Assembly (NCBI GenBank): GCA_965658725.1
Contig: CBFHUI010000067.1
Coordinates: forward strand, 1-15,018
Direction: 5' to 3'
DNA length: 15,018 bases
DNA from: UBA7985 sp965658725
GTDB lineage: Bacteria; Pseudomonadota; Alphaproteobacteria; UBA7985
In this document: piece by piece, positions 6,512 through 13,656 of the stretch
Layout of the letters: every line of letters starts with the position of its first letter
Position numbering within the stretch: the stretch's first letter is position 1
Notes under the pieces: model-generated
Database searches by the model: none
What the model was told of the DNA's origin: nothing
The model's input: the letters and a program-made list of their open reading frames with translations, nothing else
Program-made: the position numbers and the translations under genes

Positions 6512-7938
6512 GCAGAGCCCTCCCTCATGTGCTGTGCGAATTCAGAGATAACGGCAATTGCCGTGTCCGCATCCTGCTCTTCCATGGTCCAGGCTCCGGC
6601 CTGAAAGCGGATGACAAAGGTGCCGTCGATGCGTGTTTGGGTCAGATAGATGCGCCCATCCGCGTTGATTGCCTCAATCAGGCGCAGGTTCAGCGCGTCC
6701 AGCTCTTCAGCCGTCATCCCGGCCGGGCGCAGGCGGAAGGTGAACAGCGACAGCATGGGCGCCGAGGTGATCTCCATCTCGTCCATCCCTGCGACCGCCT
6801 CGGCCACCTTTTCGGCCCATGCAACGTGATTGCGGATCATGGTGCGCAATCCCTCAAGCCCATGTCCGCGCAGCAAGAACCAGAGCTTCAGAGCCCGGAA
6901 CCGGCGGCCCAGTGGAACCGACCACTCGGAATAATTGATCACCCCGTCCGCGCCCTGTGTCCGGAGGTATTCGGGTTGGATCGCGAGGGTTTTGACCAGG
7001 CTTTCGGGGTCGGCGACGAAGTGTGCCGAGCAATCGAACTGTGCGCCTAGCCACTTGTGCGGATTGAAAACAATGGAATCCGCGCCTTCGATCCCTTGCC
7101 AGTAGGTGCGGAATTCGGGGCAGATCATCGCCGAGCCAGCCCACGCAGCGTCAACGTGGGTGTAAAGACCATGGTGCTTGGCGACGGCGAGCGCGGCTTC
7201 GAGGTCGTCGGTCGACCCTGCACTGGTCGCGCCGACCGATCCGATGAAGCCTGCGGGGATCAGTCCTTCAGCCCGGTCCAGTTCAATCGCCTGCTCCAGC
7301 GCCTCGATATCCAGCGCCCGGCGCGGCCCCTGCACGGGAATGCGCACCAAGTTTTCTTCGCCAATCCCGGCAATCCAGATGGCGCGGTCAATCGAGGTGT
7401 GTACCTCTGCGCTGGCGTAGATGCGCAGGCGTCCGGCCTGCGACAGCCCCTCAACATTGCCCCGCCAATTCAGCGCGCGCTCCCGCATGGTCAGCACGGC
7501 TGCTAACGTCGCCGCTGAAGCACTGTCCTGAATCACGCCAGAGAACCCTTCGGGCAGCCCGAGACCCTGCCGGAGCCAATCGAGCACCCGCGTTTCCAGC
7601 TCAGTTGCGGCGGGCGAGGTTTGCCACAGCATGCACTGCGCTGCCATGGAAGAGACCAGATACTCTGCGACGACCGAAATCGGCGCAGCGTTGGCGGGGA
7701 AGTAGGCGAAGAAGCGCGGATGCTGCCAGTGGGTCATTCCCGGCACGATGATCCGCTCGAAGTCCTCGAAGATGGCCTCCATGGTCTCGGCCTGCTCTGG
7801 CGCGCTGGCCGCGAGTTGATCGCGCACCTTCCCCGGCTCCAGCTTGGGTCGCACGGGACGGTTGCGCAGGGTTGCGTGATAGCCCGCTGCCCAATCCGCT
7901 GCGCGTCGTCCCCAGTGTGCGAAGGCGTTCCAATCCAT
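6508..7938 (-). CDS. Group II PLP-dependent decarboxylase (aromatic-L-amino-acid decarboxylase type)
   Basis: This cytosolic PLP enzyme has 476 residues from the ATG at 7936-7938. A longer frame begins at a TTG inside the upstream gene and has no ribosome site, so it was not used. Key residues (476 numbering): HPRFFAYFPAN (73-83), EVHTSI with the PLP-stacking His180, HVDAAWAG with Asp263 contacting the pyridine N, NPHKW with the Schiff-base Lys295, PEYL with Tyr324, and PLGRRFRALKLW (342-353). Tyr324 lies 29 residues after the Lys, exactly as human DDC Tyr332 follows Lys303. Keeping both His180 and this Tyr argues for true decarboxylation rather than the aldehyde-synthase variant, where Tyr is replaced by Phe. 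The substrate is probably an aromatic or related L-amino acid (family knowledge), but it is not proven. The gene begins 37 bp after the aminotransferase and overlaps tctB by four bases, so it is in the same operon as the transporter. Confidence 0.93.
   Translation of the reverse strand: MDWNAFAHWGRRAADWAAGYHATLRNRPVRPKLEPGKVRDQLAASAPEQAETMEAIFEDFERIIVPGMTHWQHPRFFAYFPANAAPISVVAEYLVSSMAAQCMLWQTSPAATELETRVLDWLRQGLGLPEGFSGVIQDSASAATLAAVLTMRERALNWRGNVEGLSQAGRLRIYASAEVHTSIDRAIWIAGIGEENLVRIPVQGPRRALDIEALEQAIELDRAEGLIPAGFIGSVGATSAGSTDDLEAALAVAKHHGLYTHVDAAWAGSAMICPEFRTYWQGIEGADSIVFNPHKWLGAQFDCSAHFVADPESLVKTLAIQPEYLRTQGADGVINYSEWSVPLGRRFRALKLWFLLRGHGLEGLRTMIRNHVAWAEKVAEAVAGMDEMEITSAPMLSLFTFRLRPAGMTAEELDALNLRLIEAINADGRIYLTQTRIDGTFVIRFQAGAWTMEEQDADTAIAVISEFAQHMREGSA
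6518..6524 (-). promoter_or_regulatory. Ribosome binding site deciding the tctB TTG start
   Basis: GGGAGGG on the minus strand lies six bases before the TTG at 6511, within the last codons of the decarboxylase gene. It supports a rare TTG start overlapping the upstream stop (TTGA). Confidence 0.7.
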
Positions 7939-7975
7939 GGCGTCGAACCCTGCCCCTTTTCCCGTGCTTGCTTGC

Positions 7976-9337
7976 TTAGTCTGAACCCGCGGCGCGAAGC
8001 CCCGCTTCGATGCCGTCAAGCAGCTGCTGTATTTGTGCCTGCGTGATGATCAGAGGCGGCGAGCAGATCAGGTTGTTGCCTGACACGCGCACCATCACAC
8101 CAGCCTCATAGGCCGCTTCGAAGATTTTCGCTGTGGTCTGACGATCCAGCGGGGTTTTCTTTGCGCGGTCAGAGACCAGCTCGATGCAGAACATCAGCCC
8201 CTTGCCTCGGACATCACCAATCAACTCGTATTTTTCTGCCAGCGCATGCCCCCCTGCGAGCAATTCCTCACCCCGCGCCGCGGCATTAGCGGCCACGTTT
8301 TGCTCGGTGATCAGCGGCACACAAGCCAGCGCAGCCGCTGCCCCGACCGGGTGCGCGGAATAGGTGTAGCCGTGGCCGATCATTCCCATAGCGGATTGAT
8401 CATTTTCGAAAACGTCAGCCACGGAACCGTGGATCATGACCGCGCCAAACGGGTAATAGCCGTTGGTGATGGCCTTGGCCGTGCACATCATGTCTGGCTG
8501 AACGCCGCTAAGCCGCGAGCCAGTCCATGCGCCCGTGCGGCCAAAGGCCGTGATCACTTCGTCCGCAATCAGCAGCACACCGTGCCGATCGCAAATCTCA
8601 CGCACCATGGGCATGAAGCTCTCATGCGGCGGAATTACACCCCCTGCCCCCAGCACTGGCTCCATGATGAAGGCCGCAACGGTGTCCGGTCCCTGGAAAA
8701 CAATCTCGTCTTCGAGTTGAGCGGCGACCAGCTTGGCCAGTTTGGCCGGATCGGTTTCGTCGAAGGGGTTGCGGTAGGTGTAGGGTGAGGCAATCTGAAA
8801 GCACCCTTGCAAAAGCGGCTCGTATTGTCGGCGGAAGTTGGCGTTGCCGTTGACCGATGCGCCGCCAAAGTGGGTGCCGTGGTAGCCTTTTTTCAGACTG
8901 ATGAACTTGTAGCGGTCGCGCTCTCCGCGAATTTTGTGGAACTGCCGCGCGAGCCGCAACGCGGTCTCGACGCTGTCGGACCCGCCGCTGGTGAAGAAGC
9001 TACGGGTCATGCCCTCTGGCGCAAACCACTCCTGAAGCATGTACGACAGCTCGATCGCTGGTCCTGTAACCGTTCCGCGAAAGGCGCTGTAGTAGGCGAG
9101 CTGATCGAGCTGGTCGGCGATGGCCTTTTTGATCGGGTCAACCGAATAGCCCAGATTGACGTTCCACAAGCCACCCACGGCATCGAGCGTGCGATGCCCG
9201 TCCACATCGGTCAGCATCACCCCTTCTGCACCCATGATGACCTTGGGCGGATTGGCGCGCATTTCTGCTGGGTGCGCCATAGGGTGCCACATGTGTTTGG
9301 CGTTGTTTTCTTTGAGGAAATTGCTTTCGCCGTCCAT
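7976..9337 (-). CDS. Class III (omega-amino acid type) PLP aminotransferase
   Basis: This 453-residue fold-type I aminotransferase starts at the ATG at 9335-9337. That codon overlaps the regulator stop as TGATG and has AAGGA eight bases upstream; the TTG just before it is not needed. Motifs: TSGGSDSVETALRLAR (116-131, phosphate loop), GYHG (151-154), ADEVITAFGRTG (258-269, Asp259 to the PLP nitrogen) and TAKAITNGYYPFGAVM (286-301, Schiff-base Lys288). Length and motifs match the large family of omega-amino acid/polyamine/taurine:pyruvate aminotransferases. These move a terminal amino group from a primary amine to pyruvate or another keto acid, leaving an aldehyde. Placement directly before an amino acid decarboxylase, and divergent from an aldehyde dehydrogenase, suggests it deaminates the amine produced. 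The exact donor is unknown. Confidence 0.94.
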   Translation of the reverse strand: MDGESNFLKENNAKHMWHPMAHPAEMRANPPKVIMGAEGVMLTDVDGHRTLDAVGGLWNVNLGYSVDPIKKAIADQLDQLAYYSAFRGTVTGPAIELSYMLQEWFAPEGMTRSFFTSGGSDSVETALRLARQFHKIRGERDRYKFISLKKGYHGTHFGGASVNGNANFRRQYEPLLQGCFQIASPYTYRNPFDETDPAKLAKLVAAQLEDEIVFQGPDTVAAFIMEPVLGAGGVIPPHESFMPMVREICDRHGVLLIADEVITAFGRTGAWTGSRLSGVQPDMMCTAKAITNGYYPFGAVMIHGSVADVFENDQSAMGMIGHGYTYSAHPVGAAAALACVPLITEQNVAANAAARGEELLAGGHALAEKYELIGDVRGKGLMFCIELVSDRAKKTPLDRQTTAKIFEAAYEAGVMVRVSGNNLICSPPLIITQAQIQQLLDGIEAGLRAAGSD

Positions 9338-10191
9338 CAATCGGATCCTTCAGGGGAGCTGGGGCGCGGGGTCGCGCCGGAGTAAGTCGAGCGCGGGGTC
9401 GCGCCCGAGTAAGTCGAGCGCGAGGTCGCGCCCGGATAAGTCGAAGGCGGTGTCGCGCCGAGGGCGAAAGTCGCCTCAACGGCGATCTGAACCGCTAACT
9501 GGCTGTTTCGCTCGATGATTTCCGGGGTCATGCGTGAGGCGACGGCGGCAACCGAAAGACAGGCCAGAACCTCGCCTCGCATCCCGAAAATGGGGACAGC
9601 TACAGACGTGACGTCGCTGTCAAAGCTGCGCTCGGCAAGGCTGTAACCCGTGGCCTGAAACCCTTCAAGGTGCGCTTCGATCGAGGCTCGGTCAGTCAGC
9701 GTACCCTCCTGATACTGCGCTTGAGTGGCGCTCAAATGGTCTTCACGGATATCCGGCGCACTGAACGCCAACCAGCACAGGCCCGAGGCGGTCGCGTTCA
9801 ACGGCAAGGTCATCCCGCGGTTGACATGAACCCGCGTGGTCCGGGGGCTGTCGATGACAAGAATGGTAGACAGGCGCGAGCCGGCGAAGTGACTGATGTG
9901 CACGGTCTCTGAGGTCGCCTCATTCAACCGCATGGCGAAGGGTCGAAGCAGATCGATGAGCGGAAAGGTTGCCTCGCGCAGGCGGGCGAAGCGCAAGAAT
10001 GCACCGCCCAGTCGGTATTTGCGCGACTGCGGATCCTGCTCGACAAAGCCGGCGCGACCCAGCGCCGATAGCATGCGCAGCACCGCTGACTTGTCATAGC
10101 CTGCGAGGCGCGCGAACGCGCTCAGACCGATTTCGGTCTGTTCATTGCTAAAGTGATCCAGCAAGGAAAGGGCTTTATCAACGGTCGTCAC
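9337..10191 (-). CDS. IclR-family transcriptional regulator with repeat-coded C-terminal tail
   Basis: It has an N-terminal winged helix-turn-helix (about 1-63: VDKALSLLDHF, then recognition helix KSAVLRMLSALGRAGFVEQD) and an IclR effector domain (about 75-240, including VHISHFAGSRL, LPLNATASG and DSDVTSVAVPIFG). This is typical of the family. The last 39 residues form a low-complexity tail of nine-residue units related to RSTYSGATP. The start is uncertain. GTG at 10189-10191 gives 284 residues and has GAGGAGG ten bases upstream, with the HTH starting at once. ATG at 10216-10218 adds nine residues but lacks a ribosome site. A still longer start at 10278 would fall inside the presumed operator. 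Its stop overlaps the aminotransferase start (TGATG), so regulator and operon share a transcript. It probably controls this operon and the divergent aldehyde dehydrogenase. Confidence 0.92.
   Translation of the reverse strand: MTTVDKALSLLDHFSNEQTEIGLSAFARLAGYDKSAVLRMLSALGRAGFVEQDPQSRKYRLGGAFLRFARLREATFPLIDLLRPFAMRLNEATSETVHISHFAGSRLSTILVIDSPRTTRVHVNRGMTLPLNATASGLCWLAFSAPDIREDHLSATQAQYQEGTLTDRASIEAHLEGFQATGYSLAERSFDSDVTSVAVPIFGMRGEVLACLSVAAVASRMTPEIIERNSQLAVQIAVEATFALGATPPSTYPGATSRSTYSGATPRSTYSGATPRPSSPEGSD
9364..9444. repeat. 27-bp tandem repeat (three clear units) at the 3' end of the iclR-type gene
   Basis: Three adjacent 27-bp units run 9364-9390, 9391-9417 and 9418-9444. Each starts GCGCGRGGTCGCGCC and ends TAAGTCGA, differing at only a few positions. 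A fourth, degraded copy lies at about 9445-9471. On the minus strand they encode the nine-residue repeats STYPGATSR/RSTYSGATP. The unit length is a multiple of three, so copy number can change without a frameshift. The array ends just before the stop and the next gene's ribosome site. Confidence 0.9.
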
Positions 10192-10355
10192 GCTTGCTTT
10201 CCCTCCTCGCCTGTCCATCGCTTTAAAAGCCGTAGCTTGGGTGGAAGCATTGACAGTCCAAATCCATGATGCAAGCATTTAATGCATCATCGGTTCACTA
10301 TTTGATCCGATTTGTCTTGAGCATTCTTCCCTCCCTGCCGAAAGGATTCCCCACC
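10192..10355. promoter_or_regulatory. Divergent regulatory region between the iclR-type gene and the aldehyde dehydrogenase
   Basis: This 164-bp AT-richer stretch separates two divergent genes and must hold both promoters. It contains the inverted repeat listed separately and a perfect TTGACA on the plus strand at 10250-10255. No good -10 element sits at 17 bp; TTTAAT at 10278-10283 is well matched but 22 bp away. The ribosome sites of both flanking genes lie at its edges. The promoter assignment is tentative. Confidence 0.55.
10266..10290. promoter_or_regulatory. Inverted repeat, likely IclR-type operator
   Basis: ATGATGCA and TGCATCAT form a perfect 8-bp inverted repeat separated by 9 bases. 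A nested GCATT-T-AATGC repeat sits at 10275-10285. It lies midway between the divergent genes, 11-35 bp downstream of a TTGACA box, where a bound protein could block the aldehyde dehydrogenase promoter and influence the regulator's own. Binding by the neighbouring IclR protein is an inference from position. Confidence 0.5.
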
Positions 10356-11846
10356 ATGGTGCAACAGAGCGACATCGACGCCCTGAGAACCGCTGCCCTG
10401 CCCGCGCCGCGCCACTTGATCGACGGCGCGTGGGTGGCGAGTGCAGACGGCGGAGAGATGGACAACACATCCCCCATCGACGGCAGCCCACTAGGTGCCC
10501 TCGCTCGCGGATCGGCGACAGATGTGGACCGGGCGGTTTCAGCGGCGCGGACGGCCTTTGATGATGGACGCTGGTCGGCGATGGCCCCAGCGGCGCGCAA
10601 GCGCGTGCTGCACCGGATCGCGGACCTGATCGAACAGCACACGCTCGACCTTGCCGTATTGGGCGTGCGCGACAATGGCACGGAAATCTCCATGGCTCTG
10701 CGCGCTGAACCGGGCAGCGCCGCGGCCACCTTCCGCTACTACGCGGAATGCGTGGATAAAATTAATGGCGAGATCGCACCGACCCCGAACGGCACACTGG
10801 GTCTGATCCACCGGGAACCAGTGGGCGTGGTGGGGGCCATCATTCCTTGGAACTTCCCGCTGATGATCGCCGCATGGAAGATCGCTCCGGCGCTGGCCAT
10901 GGGCAACTCAGTGGTGGTCAAGCCCGCTGAGGTGGCTTCGCTTTCATTGCTTGCTCTTGCTGTGCTGTGTCAGGAAGCGGGCCTACCGGACGGGGTGCTG
11001 AACGTCGTCACGGGCGAAGGCCCCGTTGTCGGTGAAGCGCTGGGCCTGCACCCGGATGTAGACGTGCTGGTGTTCACCGGCTCCGGCGGCGTGGGACGGC
11101 GGCTGCTGACCTATTCAGCGCAGTCGAACATCAAGCGGGTCTATCTGGAACTGGGGGGCAAATCGCCGAACATCGTCTTTGACGACTACGCCAATCTGGC
11201 CAAGGCGGCGAAGGTCTCAGCGGGTGGGATATTCCGCGACAGCGGGCAAGTGTGTGTCGCAGGCTCGCGCCTGCTGGTGCAGCGTTCGATCGCTGAACCC
11301 TTTATCGACGCACTCAAGGCGGAAGCCGCAGCCATGGTTGTTGGTGACCCGCTCGACCTGCGCACAACCGCTGGAGCCATTGCCTCAGAAAACCAATGCG
11401 CGGCCATCCTCTCGAAAATCGATCGCGCCAGAGACGAAGGCGCGCAGCTCGTCACCGGCGGCGCACGGGTGCTGGAGGAAACTGGCGGTACGTACATCGC
11501 ACCAACGATTTTCACCAACGTCGGCCCGGAAACCGCTCTGTTTCAGGACGAGGTGTTCGGCCCTGTGGTCGGTATCACGCTGTTCGATGACGAAGAAGAA
11601 GCCGTCCGGCTCGCCAACGCCACGGCCTATGGATTGGCCGCAGGCGTCTGGACCGACACGCTTTCCCGCGCGCACCGGATGGTTCGGGCGATCAAGGCGG
11701 GCGTGGTGCACGTCAACACCTATGGCGGCCCGGACGTCACCGTGCCGCTGACCGGACACGGCCAGTCAGGCAACGGGTCGGACAAGTCCCTGCACGCGCT
11801 GGAAAAATACAGCAAGCTCAAGACGGCTTGGATGGCGCTCGACTGA
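10356..11846 (+). CDS. NAD(P)-dependent aldehyde dehydrogenase (PuuC/betaine-aldehyde-dehydrogenase-like)
   Basis: This 496-residue enzyme starts at the ATG at 10356, with AAGGA nine bases upstream. A longer frame from 10266 would begin within the operator-like palindrome and encode an unconserved leader, so it was rejected. All ALDH landmarks are present: PWNFPLMIAAWKIAPALAMGN (164-184, with Asn166), VVVKPAE (Lys189, cofactor), FTGSGGVGRRL (240-250), LELGGKSPNIV (Glu265, general base) and DSGQVCVAGSRLLVQ (catalytic Cys300). GQVCxAGxR is common in dehydrogenases of amine-derived aldehydes, such as PuuC. The reaction is aldehyde to carboxylic acid in the cytosol. It is divergent from the IclR/aminotransferase operon, so it likely oxidises the aldehyde released by the aminotransferase. 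The gene ends 25 bp before the convergent sulfatase gene, with no convincing terminator between. Confidence 0.95.
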   Translation: MVQQSDIDALRTAALPAPRHLIDGAWVASADGGEMDNTSPIDGSPLGALARGSATDVDRAVSAARTAFDDGRWSAMAPAARKRVLHRIADLIEQHTLDLAVLGVRDNGTEISMALRAEPGSAAATFRYYAECVDKINGEIAPTPNGTLGLIHREPVGVVGAIIPWNFPLMIAAWKIAPALAMGNSVVVKPAEVASLSLLALAVLCQEAGLPDGVLNVVTGEGPVVGEALGLHPDVDVLVFTGSGGVGRRLLTYSAQSNIKRVYLELGGKSPNIVFDDYANLAKAAKVSAGGIFRDSGQVCVAGSRLLVQRSIAEPFIDALKAEAAAMVVGDPLDLRTTAGAIASENQCAAILSKIDRARDEGAQLVTGGARVLEETGGTYIAPTIFTNVGPETALFQDEVFGPVVGITLFDDEEEAVRLANATAYGLAAGVWTDTLSRAHRMVRAIKAGVVHVNTYGGPDVTVPLTGHGQSGNGSDKSLHALEKYSKLKTAWMALD

Positions 11847-11871
11847 TCATCGAGACGGCGAAGCCACCGCT

Positions 11872-13656
11872 TTAGCGGCTCACCAGTTTGATTTCATGCG
11901 GGGCCATGGGCGGTTCGAAGCTGGCAAAGAACTGCCCGGCCAGCGCCTGCTCGCCTTCGATGGTGACATCACCCGAAGCGATACCGGCCATCCACGTGGT
12001 TTGCCGCGAGACCAGCGCGACCAGAAAGGCAGCGGTAAAGCTCAGCGCGACATCAACCGCCTCGGGGACGACGTCATGGAACTCGCAGACGCCCTTGCGG
12101 ATCTCTAGCGCGTGATGCAGGCCCCGATCGGTGATGCGGAAACTCACGGTCAACTGCACGTCGCCGGTTTCTTCCGCTTTCAGCCTGGTGGTCATACCGC
12201 GCAGGATATTGGCGGGTGGGAAGGCCGCAACCACCGAAGGCGGGGCCATAACCAGCTGTTTTCCCGCGCTCTGGTCCGTCGCTGGCGGGTCGAGTTCCAT
12301 GGCGCAGGAAAGCCCCCAGTTGCGCCAATTCGGGTTGGACTGCGCATAGGACCAGCCCCGCAACGCCTCGGCCCGCGCACGGCGAACGGTCCCGTCCTCG
12401 GGGCTGAGCGTGACCAGGTAGCCCAGCAGTTCAGCCGCCCACAGAAACTCACCGGCTTCAACGGCGGCGGCCGCTTCGGCCTGCACAGCCTCCGCCCCCC
12501 CCATCATCCGCACCAAGCGCGCGGCCCGATCTGGCTTGGGCAAGGGGTCGAGGTCCACCGGATCGCCCGAAAACCACCCCAGACGGCCCACGTAGATCGC
12601 CGGGATGCAGTGGCGCAGGGTGCCATAGAACTCACCCAGCCAAGGATGATGCTTAAGATGCTCGGGCATCTGCACCCGCTGAGCGATTTCCGCGGGGCCA
12701 TAACCCTGATTGATAAAGCGCACGGTTTGGTCGTGGGTGAACTGGATAGCATCGCGGTAAGCGGTCAGCACATCGCGGATCTCGGCGGGGTCGGTCAGCG
12801 GGTGTCCATGGTGCGGAATGACCGCTCGCGGCCGCAGGCTGTGGCGGATCCAGTCGATGGTGCGCACCCACTGCATGGGGTCGCGATAGGGCGTGCCGCG
12901 CAGGGTGTAGAGGTTGGGGTAAGCCTCCCCTTGGATGCAGTCGCCGGTCAGAAAGATCTCTTCCTCAGGCAGGTAGACCCCGAGCATGTCATCCGTCTCC
13001 GAAGGGATGGGGATCAGGTCGAGCGTCAACCCGCACAGGGTCACCCGCTCGCGCACCTCGACCGTGTGGGTCGGTGCGATGAAGCCTCTGGGTCCCGGAT
13101 TATGGGGCAGCCCCAGCCCTGCGTGCACAAAGCCTTCCTCACCGCGCGGAAGGGCTGCGCCAAAGGTGTAGCTCGCCCGCCGTCCCATGATCGGCCCGGT
13201 TCCTGCGGAGACCTCCGTGACGAAGTGCATCAAATCGGCGTGCGCCCAAACCTCCACCAGACCAGCCTCGACGTCTTCAGGACGGATGAAGCCTTCGATC
13301 CCGTTGACGTGGTCGTTGTGGAAGTGGGTATAGACCACTGCCCTGATCTCCTGCCCCGGAAAACGCTTGCGGATATCGGCAAGCGCATCACGGGCGTCGT
13401 TCTCCTGCGCCATGCCATCCACCAGAATCAGCCCGCCGGGCGCTTCGATGATGGAGACGTTGGCGATGTTGTAGCCGATAAACGTATGGGTGCGGGCCCC
13501 CGTCTGGACGATCTTTCGGTCAAAGCGCGCGGCGTGCTTGGCCAGATCCGGATGGACGCTGGGTTGGGCGGTAAAGCGAGGGTTTGGCGTCATCGGCGCG
13601 GCGGGCCCTTGGTCGGTTTTGGTTTCGGTTTCGGTTTCGGTTTCGGTCTGGCTCAT
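11872..13656 (-). CDS. Metallo-beta-lactamase-fold alkyl/aryl sulfatase-like hydrolase (SdsA1 family)
   Basis: This 594-residue protein has three parts. The first is a binuclear-Zn MBL domain (about 35-360) with THFHNDH (110-116; His111, His113, Asp115, His116), PSETDD (Glu220), LTGDC (Asp239) and PHHGHP (His284). The second is an all-helical dimerisation domain (about 370-450) with LDPLPKPDRAARLVRMMGG and WRNWGLSCAMEL. The third is an SCP2-like C-terminal domain (about 470-594). LYTLRGTPYRDPMQW (249-263) is characteristic of alkylsulfatases. SdsA1-type enzymes carry a Glu where Asp239 lies, so the substrate could differ. No signal peptide is seen, so it is probably cytosolic, unlike secreted SdsA1. 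The N-terminus (residues 4-14) is a Thr-Glu repeat. The ATG at 13654-13656 overlaps the SDR stop (ATGA) but has no clear ribosome site; an ATG at 13593 would drop the repeat. Confidence 0.9.
   Translation of the reverse strand: MSQTETETETETKTDQGPAAPMTPNPRFTAQPSVHPDLAKHAARFDRKIVQTGARTHTFIGYNIANVSIIEAPGGLILVDGMAQENDARDALADIRKRFPGQEIRAVVYTHFHNDHVNGIEGFIRPEDVEAGLVEVWAHADLMHFVTEVSAGTGPIMGRRASYTFGAALPRGEEGFVHAGLGLPHNPGPRGFIAPTHTVEVRERVTLCGLTLDLIPIPSETDDMLGVYLPEEEIFLTGDCIQGEAYPNLYTLRGTPYRDPMQWVRTIDWIRHSLRPRAVIPHHGHPLTDPAEIRDVLTAYRDAIQFTHDQTVRFINQGYGPAEIAQRVQMPEHLKHHPWLGEFYGTLRHCIPAIYVGRLGWFSGDPVDLDPLPKPDRAARLVRMMGGAEAVQAEAAAAVEAGEFLWAAELLGYLVTLSPEDGTVRRARAEALRGWSYAQSNPNWRNWGLSCAMELDPPATDQSAGKQLVMAPPSVVAAFPPANILRGMTTRLKAEETGDVQLTVSFRITDRGLHHALEIRKGVCEFHDVVPEAVDVALSFTAAFLVALVSRQTTWMAGIASGDVTIEGEQALAGQFFASFEPPMAPHEIKLVSR
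13615..13650. repeat. GGTTTC hexanucleotide tandem repeat at the 5' end of the sulfatase-like gene
   Basis: Four perfect GGTTTC units (13621-13644) are flanked by the imperfect GGTTTT (13615-13620) and GGTCTG (13645-13650). On the coding strand these are GAAACC units giving a Thr-Glu dipeptide repeat just after the start codon. The unit is six bases, so slippage would change tail length without frameshift. Confidence 0.92.

Noticed and set aside
7939..8019. 27-codon extension of the decarboxylase from a TTG
   Set aside because: It would overlap the aminotransferase gene by 44 bases with no ribosome site; family members begin near the ATG at 7938.
10266..10355. Upstream 30-codon extension of the aldehyde dehydrogenase
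   Set aside because: It starts inside the inverted repeat, lacks a ribosome site and adds a non-family leader; the ATG at 10356 has AAGGA at good spacing.
11863..11880. Short inverted repeat CCGC-TTTA-GCGG between the convergent genes
   Set aside because: A four-pair stem overlapping the sulfatase stop with no T-run on either strand; not supported as a bidirectional terminator.
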